A DNA stretch of 13,781 nucleotides from NCBI GenBank assembly GCA_003535775.1, contig DPYO01000051.1:7476-21256 (forward strand). Reading direction: 5' to 3'. Under the pieces are notes generated by a model that saw only the letters and a list, made by a program, of their open reading frames with translations, had not been told where the DNA came from and ran no database searches. The translations under genes and the position numbers were made by a program. Each line of letters starts with the position of its first letter. The first letter of the stretch is position 1. The DNA comes from Fidelibacterota bacterium. GTDB lineage: Bacteria; Fidelibacterota; Marinisomatia; Marinisomatales; UBA8229. Shown here one piece after another: positions 7,191 through 13,781 of the stretch.

Positions 7191-9002
7191 ATGACTCCTG
7201 AAATTGCCATAGTTCTGGGTGTAATTACCCTAATGTTTATCTTATTTGTGATGGAGCTGTTTCCGCTGGATGTAACGGCATTGTCAATATTAGCAGTTGT
7301 ATTGGTATTAGGCTATATCTCACCGGAAGAAGCCATAAGCGGATTTGCAAATCCAGCCGTGATCACCATTGCATTGTTATTTGTACTAAGCCATGCTCTA
7401 CAAAAATCAGGAATATTGGAATATATGGTAATTCGCCTGAATAAACTCACTGAACGGTCCCGATTCCTTGGTTTGTTTGTTTTTTTAATATCGGTGGCCC
7501 TAGCATCGGCTTTTGTTAACAATACAGCTATCGTTGCTATATTTATTCCGTTGACAATTCGTCTTGCTCAAAAGTATAATTTAAGTCCATCTAAATTGCT
7601 TATGCCGTTGAGTTATATCGCCATCATTGGAGGTACACTTACTTTAGTAGGTACATCCACAAATCTCCTGGTGAATTCAATTTATGTCAATAGCATATCT
7701 TCAGCACCACCCTTGGGAATGTTTGAGTTCGCAAAATTCGGATTGGTTATGCTCGTTATTGGTATGGCATATTTATTAATAGCCGTTCCATTTTTAATAC
7801 CATCCAGAACTGTAACGTCCAGTTTAACCAAAAGCTATCACATGGGTGGTTATTTGACTGAATTAAAAGTGAGTGCAGACTCTCCACTGGTTGGGCGTAC
7901 TTGCAAGGAAAGGGCAGTAAATAAGAATTACGATATCACGGTTTTAGATATATTAAGAAATGGTAAACTGATCAGCAAAAATATTCGGGATACATTTATT
8001 CATCCAGAAGATATCTTATTTGTCCGGGGTTCTCTTGAAAACTTTTTACGCATGAAGGAAGTAGAGAAAGTCACAATGCTGACTGATGAAAAATTGACCC
8101 AGGATGAATTAATCCATGATGATAATACTCTGGTAGAATGTCTGATAACGAATAAGACAGATTTGGTAGGTAAAAGTTTAATGGAAATTAATTTCCGCCG
8201 CCGTTTTGGTAGTTTCATTTTAGCAATCAGGCGGGAAGGAGAGATTCTCAGAAAGAAAATTGCCCATGTTGTTCTTCAAGCATTTGATACACTTCTCATC
8301 TATGGACCAATTGAAAAAATTAAAGAGCTTTCTGATTCTGGTGATTTCATTGTCCTGGGTGAAATTGAAGCAACACTGCAAAAACATAAATATTGGTGGG
8401 TAAGCGTCGCAGTGATATTTTGCGCAGTTATCCTAGCTGCACTAGGGATTGTTCCTATTTTAAAAGGAGCTTTGATCGGAGCCATATTTCTTTTAGTCAT
8501 CAAAGTTATCACAGCGAATGAAGCTTATCAGAGTATTAATTGGCAGGTAATCGTATTGATCGCTGCATTAATTCCTTTGGGAATTGTTATTCAAAAAAGC
8601 GGAACTGCTTTTTGGATTGCAACAGTATTAAATGATATTGCAAATGCATTTAATCCACTAGTCCGTCCAACGGTTATGCTATCTTTAGTGTACCTGGTTA
8701 CAATAATTCTGACGGAAATGACATCTAACGCTGCCACAGCTATTATTATGACACCTATCGCCATTTCTGCTGCTCAGCAAATGGGATTAGACCCCCGGAC
8801 ATTCGTGTTTGCAGTATGTTTTGCAGCTTCTGCATCATTCATTACACCCATCGGTTACCAGACAAATTTGATGGTTTATGGCCCCGGCGGATATAAGTTT
8901 ACTGATTATGTGCGCGTGGGATTGCCTCTGGCAATTGTATTATGGTGCATTGCAACCTGGTTAATTCCAATCCTCTGGCCTTTTGCTTCAATTAATGTAT
9001 AG
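7191..9002 (+). CDS. SLC13/DASS-family permease with two RCK_C (TrkA-C) domains
   Basis: 603-residue inner-membrane transporter, probably cation-coupled for an anion such as sulfate or a dicarboxylate. The N-terminal half (1-205) has about five or six hydrophobic spans and the motif FVNNTA (108-113) followed by GTSTN (154-158). The C-terminal half (400-603) repeats the pattern with TSNAATA (511-517) and TPIGYQTN (552-559). Paired SNT-like motifs of this kind form the sodium and substrate sites in the family. Between the halves are two soluble segments of about 75-80 residues (roughly 219-295 and 305-385) that look like RCK_C/TrkA-C ligand-binding modules, common in bacterial 'SLC13 family permease' proteins. 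The start ATG has only a distant GAGGA (7173-7177, 13 bases away). The substrate cannot be assigned from sequence: no cysteine or sulfur-assimilation gene lies nearby, so sulfate is only a family-based guess. Confidence 0.92.
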   Translation: MTPEIAIVLGVITLMFILFVMELFPLDVTALSILAVVLVLGYISPEEAISGFANPAVITIALLFVLSHALQKSGILEYMVIRLNKLTERSRFLGLFVFLISVALASAFVNNTAIVAIFIPLTIRLAQKYNLSPSKLLMPLSYIAIIGGTLTLVGTSTNLLVNSIYVNSISSAPPLGMFEFAKFGLVMLVIGMAYLLIAVPFLIPSRTVTSSLTKSYHMGGYLTELKVSADSPLVGRTCKERAVNKNYDITVLDILRNGKLISKNIRDTFIHPEDILFVRGSLENFLRMKEVEKVTMLTDEKLTQDELIHDDNTLVECLITNKTDLVGKSLMEINFRRRFGSFILAIRREGEILRKKIAHVVLQAFDTLLIYGPIEKIKELSDSGDFIVLGEIEATLQKHKYWWVSVAVIFCAVILAALGIVPILKGALIGAIFLLVIKVITANEAYQSINWQVIVLIAALIPLGIVIQKSGTAFWIATVLNDIANAFNPLVRPTVMLSLVYLVTIILTEMTSNAATAIIMTPIAISAAQQMGLDPRTFVFAVCFAASASFITPIGYQTNLMVYGPGGYKFTDYVRVGLPLAIVLWCIATWLIPILWPFASINV

Positions 9003-9037
9003 CCATTTCTGATCTTTTTCATCTAAAGAGAAAAAGA

Positions 9038-9042
9038 AAGGA
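9038..9042 (+). promoter_or_regulatory. Ribosome binding site of the thioredoxin remnant
   Basis: AAGGA lies six bases before the ATG at 9049. It supports that ATG as the ancestral start. It is notable because the intact neighbouring genes have weaker or no Shine-Dalgarno sequences. An AT-rich inverted repeat just upstream, TCTTTTTC (9013-9020) with GAAAAAGA (9030-9037), abuts it. This could be a weak hairpin, but it has no following T-run. Confidence 0.5.
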
Positions 9043-9048
9043 ATTAAC

Positions 9049-9296
9049 ATGAACGATTTCGCAAAAATATACACAAATGAAAATTGGCAGGAAACTGATG
9101 AAAATCAAATTGGATTTACCTTGATTTATATCTGGCTACCTAGAGGATGGTACATTTAGGACCATCGGTCCCATAATCGATTAATTGGCTCAAGAGTTTT
9201 CAAGGGTAAAGTCACCATTGGCAAACTGAATGCGGATGCAACGCACCTTCCTGTTTTTCATGTGCTTCCTGCGGTCGCAGGAAATAAGAATTAATC
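9049..9296 (+). pseudogene. Decayed, truncated thioredoxin gene
   Basis: The ATG at 9049 has a good Shine-Dalgarno (AAGGA, 9038-9042), the best in this window. It reads MNDFAKIYTNENWQETDENQ and then LIYIWLP before a stop at 9157-9159. Shifting frame at about 9146 gives DGTF, RTIGPIID, stop (9182-9184), LAQEF. Shifting back near 9203 gives GKVTIGKLNADA, ending at a stop at 9294-9296. Joined, these match a thioredoxin: W-x-P then C-G-P-C, then xxIxPxxxELAxE, then GKVTIGKLNxD. The CGPC redox motif is replaced by DGTF, a Glu codon has become TAA, and there are at least two indels. The C-terminal half of the fold (from the cis-Pro strand on) is missing. An active product is not possible from this copy. 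The identification rests on motif order, which is clear; the exact indels are reconstructed. Confidence 0.82.
9266..9283. repeat. Perfect GC-rich palindrome (hairpin) at the end of the thioredoxin remnant
   Basis: TTCCTGCG (9266-9273) and CGCAGGAA (9276-9283) are exact reverse complements separated by GT. It is the strongest short hairpin I noticed between genes in this window. It sits where the thioredoxin similarity stops and about 40 bases before the exporter start. A second copy of the half-element CTTCCTG lies just upstream (9248-9252 region). It has no T-run, so it is a poor intrinsic terminator. It could be a repetitive extragenic element or simply a chance or decay product; one copy cannot decide. 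Confidence 0.55.
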
Positions 9297-9330
9297 GCCT
9301 AGACTATTTAATAAAAATCCGGTGCTTCGT

Positions 9331-10686
9331 ATGGGCGAATCCAGACTAGAAAAATATTTATCTAACCCTGCAAAGGGTTTATGGAAATTGGCTATTCCGG
9401 TCATGGCCGGAATGGGCATTCAAACAATTTATTCCATTGTTGATATGATATTTATCGGCCGATTGAGTGGCAATGCCATTGCTGCTGTGGCTTTTAACAT
9501 GCCCTTATTCTTTTTTGTTCTGGGGTTGACATTTGGACTGGGTGCCGGCGTTACTGCTTCCATAGCCCGATTCATTGGTGCAAAAGATAAAATCAACGCT
9601 GATAACAGCGCAGAACATGCAGTGGTTCTGGGTTTAGGTGTCAGTGTTGTATTAACAATTGTCGGGTTGATATACGGCAAACCAATTTTAATCAGTATTG
9701 GCGCAACTCCGAATGTGGTTGACTTAAGCTGGTCTTATCTCAGAATTATTTGCATTGGGTTACCCTTTATGGTTCTGTCTGCGTTCTTTCGTTCAATCCT
9801 GGCTGGGGAAGGGGATACCAAATTTCCAATGACAGTAGCCGCGTTGGGGACTGTACTGAATATTATCCTGGACCCAATTTTTATTTTTAAACTTGGGTTT
9901 GGTGTCCCTGGGGCAGCATGGGCAACTGTTATTAGCCAGATAATCGTTTTTATTATTTTTGTTTATATGTTGTTCGTCAAAGAGCATTCCTATATTACCT
10001 TTCGTTTAAAGGATTTCAAACCATCTTCTTTTATTATGAAAGATATTATTAAAGTTGGTTTTCCTGCTTCCATATCCATGGTGATCATGTCTGTTGGACA
10101 GTTGGTATTTAACAGAATTCTTGTTCATTTTTCCACTGATGCCGTGGCTGCCTACCAGCTAGGAGGACGCATTGATATGGTCATTTTTCTACCTATTATT
10201 TCCATAGCATATGGATTAACAACTTTGGTGAGCATGTTTCATGGTGCGCAGGAAATGGACAAATTAAAATATATTATTAAATATGGATTAACCAGTTCAT
10301 TCATGATCACTGTGGGTATTTCTATTATTGTATATACTTGTGCACCACAATTGATCATGGGTTTTACTAAGGATATTTATATCCAAAATACAGCGGTCAA
10401 ATATTTAAGGCTTATGTCCACTGTTTATCCATTGGTTGCGACGGCCTTGCCTTGTGGTCGTATTCTCCAGGGCTTTGGTCTTGGAATGCCTTTGCTAATC
10501 ATTACGTCTATTCGTGTGTTGCTTGTATCGACTCCATTGGCAGCATTTTTTATTTTTATTCAAGGAAAACCTCTGGAATGGATCTGGTATTCCATGATGA
10601 TCTCAACGGTTGTCTCATCCGTAGTAGCGTTAACCTGGGTTTACTGGACAGTCAGGAAGTTTTCATTAATAAAAACTCAAGCGTAA
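9331..10686 (+). CDS. MATE-family multidrug/organic cation exporter
   Basis: About 451 residues, the usual length for MATE exporters, with some twelve hydrophobic spans and no soluble domain. In numbering from the upstream GTG, the N-terminus shows PAKGLWKLAIPVM followed by IVDMIFIGRLSG (39-50), the first-helix signature. The loop ILAGEGDTKFPM (159-170) is then followed by LNIILDPIFIF (179-189) and GVPGAAWATVISQ (194-206), highly typical of the family. The second half repeats the layout (KVGFPASISMV near 244). These proteins expel cationic compounds in exchange for Na+ or H+. I chose ATG 9331. A GTG at 9322, three codons earlier, is possible, and neither has a Shine-Dalgarno. The gene follows the thioredoxin remnant and the hairpin. 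Substrate cannot be predicted. Confidence 0.92.
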   Translation: MGESRLEKYLSNPAKGLWKLAIPVMAGMGIQTIYSIVDMIFIGRLSGNAIAAVAFNMPLFFFVLGLTFGLGAGVTASIARFIGAKDKINADNSAEHAVVLGLGVSVVLTIVGLIYGKPILISIGATPNVVDLSWSYLRIICIGLPFMVLSAFFRSILAGEGDTKFPMTVAALGTVLNIILDPIFIFKLGFGVPGAAWATVISQIIVFIIFVYMLFVKEHSYITFRLKDFKPSSFIMKDIIKVGFPASISMVIMSVGQLVFNRILVHFSTDAVAAYQLGGRIDMVIFLPIISIAYGLTTLVSMFHGAQEMDKLKYIIKYGLTSSFMITVGISIIVYTCAPQLIMGFTKDIYIQNTAVKYLRLMSTVYPLVATALPCGRILQGFGLGMPLLIITSIRVLLVSTPLAAFFIFIQGKPLEWIWYSMMISTVVSSVVALTWVYWTVRKFSLIKTQA

Positions 10687-11009
10687 ATATAAAAAGACTA
10701 TCAATAAACCCGATAAACAGTGCTATAAGAATCCCTTTTCCAAATATGTTTTAACTATATTTATACAACCATTTAAATGAATAAAATATTTTTATTATTA
10801 TGTGTTTTGCTCAATATAAATCAAATCAATATTTTGGTGAATATTCAAAAAAACAACTTCAAACCAATATTTCTATTTGTCTGTTAATTTACTTGTAGAT
10901 ATATTTGGCTTGCCAACCCAACAATTTATAACGGACTTCCTTGCTTTGCGGTATTTTTTCACTTGCCGATTTCGTCTGCTGAATAAAAAATTAGTACAGA
11001 AAAACGGAA
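10687..11009 (+). other. AT-rich intergenic region before the ribonucleotide reductase
   Basis: These 323 bases have no credible gene. They are very AT-rich and hold short A/T inverted repeats such as AATAAAA (10780-10786) with TTTTATT (10790-10796), too weak to call a terminator. I looked for a cobalamin riboswitch because the downstream enzyme needs adenosylcobalamin, and found no B12-box-like GCCACTG sequence or GC-rich stem set. The only promoter-like site is noted separately. Confidence 0.6.
10905..10932 (+). promoter_or_regulatory. Candidate sigma-70-type promoter for the ribonucleotide reductase, with palindrome at -35
   Basis: TTGGCT (10905-10910) and TATAAC (10927-10932) are 16 bases apart and match the -35 and -10 consensus at four and five of six positions. 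The -35 is part of a perfect dyad, TTGGC-TT-GCCAA (10905-10916), which could be an operator. Transcription would start near 10939 and leave a leader of about 70 bases. This is a visual match in AT-rich DNA, so chance is a real alternative. Some FCB-group bacteria use a different promoter consensus. Confidence 0.3.
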
Positions 11010-13436
11010 ATGGCCGAAGCAATAGAACTAGATTTTACCTCTACAAAAGTTAGATCCAAAGCACCAGATCCAAAAGTTCCGGAAGCTCTCCTCAACGTCA
11101 AGATAGATTCAGAACCATTGATTAAGTCAGATGGTGAATTACCCACTAAATTTCAAATAAATAATTATTATGGAAAAGATACCCTGGGTATGGATGTCTT
11201 GAAGAATAAGTATTTAGCCCCCTGGGAACAACATCCCTGGGAATTATGGACCCGTCAAGCGAAAAGCATTTCCTCCGTTGAGAAAACGAAACAGCTTCAA
11301 GATAAATGGGAGAAAAATTTCTTTTCTATACTTGAAGATTTTAGATTTGTCCCGGGTGGTCGTATTATGCATGGAGCAGGCAGGGAGGACATTACAACAA
11401 CATTAAATAATTGTTATGTTGTTGCTATTAAGGACGATTCCATAAATGCAATCTATTCCGCTATTAACGATGAAGCTCTTACCTATAAATATGGTGGTGG
11501 GTGTGGCCATGACCTCTCACTTCTGAGACCTGAAGGCGAAGCGATCCATGGAACGGGAGGGGAATCATGCGGACCAACGGGATTCATGAACTTGTTTAGC
11601 GAGAATACAAATACAATTGCTCAGCATGGAAGAAGGGGTGCCAATATGCAAACGCTCCGGGTAGATCATCCTGATATCGAAAAATTTATCGCCATCAAAA
11701 CAGGTGATATAAATATGGTTAAATATTCCAATATTTCTGTTCTGTTAACCCATAAATTTTTACAAGCAGTAGAACAGAATGACGATTTTGAACTAATGTG
11801 GAAGAATACGGCATACAAAACTGTTAAAGCACGATATTTATGGGATAAGATAACCCATAATGCACATTACAGTGCGGAGCCAGGACTCCTCTTTTGGGAC
11901 ACAATGAAAGATTATCACAATGCAGAATATTGTAGTCCTTTAGTATCAACAAATCCTTGCGCTGAACAACCATTACCAGAGGGAGGATGTTGTAATCTTG
12001 GCGCTATTAATCTTGAAAGGTTCGTGGATAATAATAAAAATTTCACCATTGATAAATTTAAAGAAACTGTCTCCATGGGATTCCGCTTTTTAGATAATGT
12101 TGTCGATTACAACATGAAAAGGCACGCCTTGGCATCACAAAAAGCTAATGCTAAGAATGATCGTAGAATTGGACTCGGAATCCTTGGTCTGGCTGATATG
12201 TTGGTAAAAATGAATATTAAGTACGATAGTGAGGATGCGATTCAGACCGTGGATCAGATTATGCAAATTTTCCGAGATACTGCTTATGAAACCAGTATAG
12301 AATTGGCAAAAGAAAAGGGCGCATTCCCAAATTTTGACTGGTCTGGGTATAGCAAAAGTAAATTTATCAAAAATCTTCCTAAGAACATTCGAGAACAGAT
12401 TCAAAAATACGGTGTCCGAAATAGCACTCTCACAACTGTAGCTCCAACTGGAAGTGGGGCCATTGTTGCCAGAGTTTCCTCAGGTATCGAACCGATTTTT
12501 GATACTTCTTACAGACGGCGAGTAAAGAAAAATAAAGGCAATGGTAAACTGTATAAAGAATATAAAGTATATCACCCCCTAATTGAAAAACTCTTTGGCA
12601 ATGATGAGAACCTCCCTGACTATGTTATCACTGCTCATAACATTGATCCCTATTTTCGCGTAAAAATGCAAGGGGTCATCCAAAAGTATATTGACAGTTC
12701 TATCTCTTCAACCGTAAATCTACCTGGAGACGTTTCAGTTGAAACTGTTGCAGATATTTATATGACTGCTTATAAAGCAGGATTAAAGGGTATTACTGTT
12801 TACCGGGAGGGCGCACGTGAAGGCGTACTCATCACAGAGGTAAAAACGAATGAAGAAAAAGAAACACAAGAAACAACCACGAATAAATCAGCCGAAAAAA
12901 TCGATGCAAGAGCTGAACCTCGATTCAGACCTACTACAACCTTAGGAAGAACCAGGAGAATTCGTACAGGGGAAGGAACATTATACATTACCGTTAATGA
13001 AGATGAGCATGGCCTTTGTGAAGTATTTACTGCTATTGGCAAAGCCGGTGGAAATGCAGCTGCACAATCTGAGGCAATTAGCCGACTTATTTCTCTAGCT
13101 TTACGATCAGGAATCAATCCTGAATCTATTGTGAAGCAATTAAAAGGAATTAGTGGCCCAAACCCGACATGGGAAGATGGACGACTTATACTTTCTACTC
13201 CTGATGCTATTGGAAAAGCATTGGATGACCATCTGAAAAACCGCACACCGCAAAAATCCAAAGATGAACCAAAGTTTACACATTTTACCATTGCTAATGA
13301 AGCTGAAACACACGGTAAGAGTATACAAGACTACACAGCAAAAAATATTTCTTCATGTCCAGACTGTGGTAGCCCCGTTCAGTTTCAATCAGGATGCGTA
13401 ACTTGTATGAGCTGTGGATTTTCTAAATGCGATTAA
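11010..13436 (+). CDS. nrdJ: Adenosylcobalamin-dependent (class II) ribonucleoside-diphosphate reductase
   Basis: 808 residues. It makes deoxyribonucleotides from ribonucleotides using a thiyl radical generated by coenzyme B12, and so works with or without oxygen. The catalytic barrel (about 60-600) carries the active-site segment NPCAEQPLPEGGCCNLGAINL (315-335): N315, radical Cys C317 and E319, plus C327/C328. C135 in LNNCYVV is the likely partner redox cysteine. A polar Thr/Glu/Lys linker (about 610-640) leads to a TSCPD domain (about 645-745) containing GLCEVFTAIGKAGG (667-680). The protein ends in a Cys-rich tail, CPDCG (783-787) then CVTCMSCG (796-803) and a final C807, which probably delivers reducing equivalents and may bind zinc. 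All key residues are present. No separate small subunit lies next to it, as expected for class II. It converges on frr, 63 bases away. Confidence 0.95.
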   Translation: MAEAIELDFTSTKVRSKAPDPKVPEALLNVKIDSEPLIKSDGELPTKFQINNYYGKDTLGMDVLKNKYLAPWEQHPWELWTRQAKSISSVEKTKQLQDKWEKNFFSILEDFRFVPGGRIMHGAGREDITTTLNNCYVVAIKDDSINAIYSAINDEALTYKYGGGCGHDLSLLRPEGEAIHGTGGESCGPTGFMNLFSENTNTIAQHGRRGANMQTLRVDHPDIEKFIAIKTGDINMVKYSNISVLLTHKFLQAVEQNDDFELMWKNTAYKTVKARYLWDKITHNAHYSAEPGLLFWDTMKDYHNAEYCSPLVSTNPCAEQPLPEGGCCNLGAINLERFVDNNKNFTIDKFKETVSMGFRFLDNVVDYNMKRHALASQKANAKNDRRIGLGILGLADMLVKMNIKYDSEDAIQTVDQIMQIFRDTAYETSIELAKEKGAFPNFDWSGYSKSKFIKNLPKNIREQIQKYGVRNSTLTTVAPTGSGAIVARVSSGIEPIFDTSYRRRVKKNKGNGKLYKEYKVYHPLIEKLFGNDENLPDYVITAHNIDPYFRVKMQGVIQKYIDSSISSTVNLPGDVSVETVADIYMTAYKAGLKGITVYREGAREGVLITEVKTNEEKETQETTTNKSAEKIDARAEPRFRPTTTLGRTRRIRTGEGTLYITVNEDEHGLCEVFTAIGKAGGNAAAQSEAISRLISLALRSGINPESIVKQLKGISGPNPTWEDGRLILSTPDAIGKALDDHLKNRTPQKSKDEPKFTHFTIANEAETHGKSIQDYTAKNISSCPDCGSPVQFQSGCVTCMSCGFSKCD

Positions 13437-13464
13437 AAACTTTATATATTTAATTCTAAATTAA

Positions 13465-13492
13465 CCCTTCTAAAAAAGTCGCTCGCGAAGGG
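13465..13492. terminator. Weak candidate bidirectional terminator between convergent genes
   Basis: CCCTTC (13465-13470) pairs with GAAGGG (13487-13492) across a 16-base loop. A competing inner pairing TCGC/GCGA (13479-13482, 13485-13488) is also possible. It lies between the convergent reductase and frr stop codons, where a shared terminator is expected. There is no clean T-run on either side, so support comes mainly from position. Confidence 0.25.
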
Positions 13493-13499
13493 GAAAGAA

Positions 13500-13781
13500 C
13501 TATACTTTCATAATTTCTTTTTCTTTTTGTTCCTGCACTGTTTTCAATTCATTAATATGCCTGTCCGTCATTGTCTGAATATCATTTTCCGCTCGTCTGA
13601 TTTTATCTTCTGATATATGCTCCCCAGTTTGGAGATCCTTCAGTTGGTGGTTTGCATCCATTCGAACATTCCGAACAGAAACCCTTCCCTCTTCCACCAA
13701 ATCATGAACATATCTGATAAGTTCCTTTCTCCTCTCTTCAGATAATTGGGGCATAGGAACTATGACAGCAATACCGTTATT
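13500..13781 (-). CDS. frr: Ribosome recycling factor, C-terminal part (5' end outside window)
   Basis: About 93 residues of ribosome recycling factor, which with EF-G splits post-termination ribosomes. The full protein is about 185 residues, so half is missing beyond the window edge. The frame stays open to the last base. It reads NNGIAVIVPMPQLSEERRKE, matching the conserved IPPLTEERRKEL segment, then a long helix containing VSVRNVRMDANHQLK, then the final domain-I helix ending in KEIMKV. The internal Met in VPMPQL is therefore not the real start. The gene converges on the reductase with a 63-base gap. Confidence 0.95.
   Translation of the reverse strand, partial: NNGIAVIVPMPQLSEERRKELIRYVHDLVEEGRVSVRNVRMDANHQLKDLQTGEHISEDKIRRAENDIQTMTDRHINELKTVQEQKEKEIMKV

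Noticed and set aside
10452..10754. 100-codon plus-strand frame running past the end of the MATE gene
   Set aside because: It overlaps the conserved end of the exporter in another frame, and its sequence has no protein-like pattern of its own.
10780..10796. AATAAAA/TTTTATT hairpin as a terminator for the MATE gene
   Set aside because: The stem is entirely A-T with a three-base loop in AT-rich DNA, so it is likely to occur by chance.
10687..11009. Cobalamin riboswitch or NrdR box before the reductase
   Set aside because: No GCCACTG-type B12 box is present. TAGATATATTTGG near 10896-10908 only faintly resembles an NrdR box, and there is no second copy.
12800..13291. 163-codon open frame on the minus strand
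   Set aside because: It is antisense to the TSCPD part of the reductase, with no recognisable domain or start signal.
1..13781. CRISPR array, insertion sequence, prophage or defence cluster
   Set aside because: No regularly spaced repeats, transposase or integrase motifs, or target-site duplications were seen. The genes are housekeeping, transport and signalling.

Overview
This is an AT-rich bacterial chromosomal segment of ordinary coding density. It has housekeeping genes at both ends (secA tail, tRNA-Leu, class II ribonucleotide reductase, frr) and a middle of signalling, transport and lipid-activation genes. Most start codons lack a strong Shine-Dalgarno sequence. That feature, the AT bias and the protein styles would suit a lineage of the FCB group (Marinimicrobia-, Ignavibacteria- or Calditrichota-like). 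This placement is an inference from general resemblance, not from a marker gene, and confidence is low to moderate.

Layout. The 3' end of secA (2-454, +) is followed by tRNA-Leu(UAG) (542-624, +). Convergent to them and ending 12 bases from the tRNA is a very large minus-strand gene (637-5256). It encodes a 1539-residue protein with an acyl-CoA-synthetase-like AMP-binding domain, a long helical and possibly kinase-like middle, and a C-terminal GNAT-like domain. A 168-base divergent intergenic region separates it from a plus-strand run. That run holds a GAF/HD-GYP cyclic-di-GMP phosphodiesterase-like protein (5425-7119), an SLC13/DASS-type permease with two RCK_C (TrkA-C) domains (7191-9002), a decayed and truncated thioredoxin gene (9049-9296), a MATE-family exporter (9331-10686) and an adenosylcobalamin-dependent ribonucleotide reductase (11010-13436). 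The last gene converges on the C-terminal part of ribosome recycling factor (frr, 13500-13781, -), which runs off the window.

How the genes fit together. No single pathway links them. secA (protein export), tRNA-Leu and frr (translation) and the reductase (dNTP supply) are core functions. The HD-GYP protein and the permease are close together on one strand and could be co-transcribed, but nothing shows a shared function. I see no phage, insertion sequence, CRISPR array or defence module. The points most worth a second look are the large AMP-binding/GNAT fusion with changes at several motif positions, the readable thioredoxin pseudogene whose CGPC motif has become DGTF, the SecA tail in which the usual cysteine zinc module is replaced by a cysteine-free sequence, and the insertion inside the HD-GYP domain.
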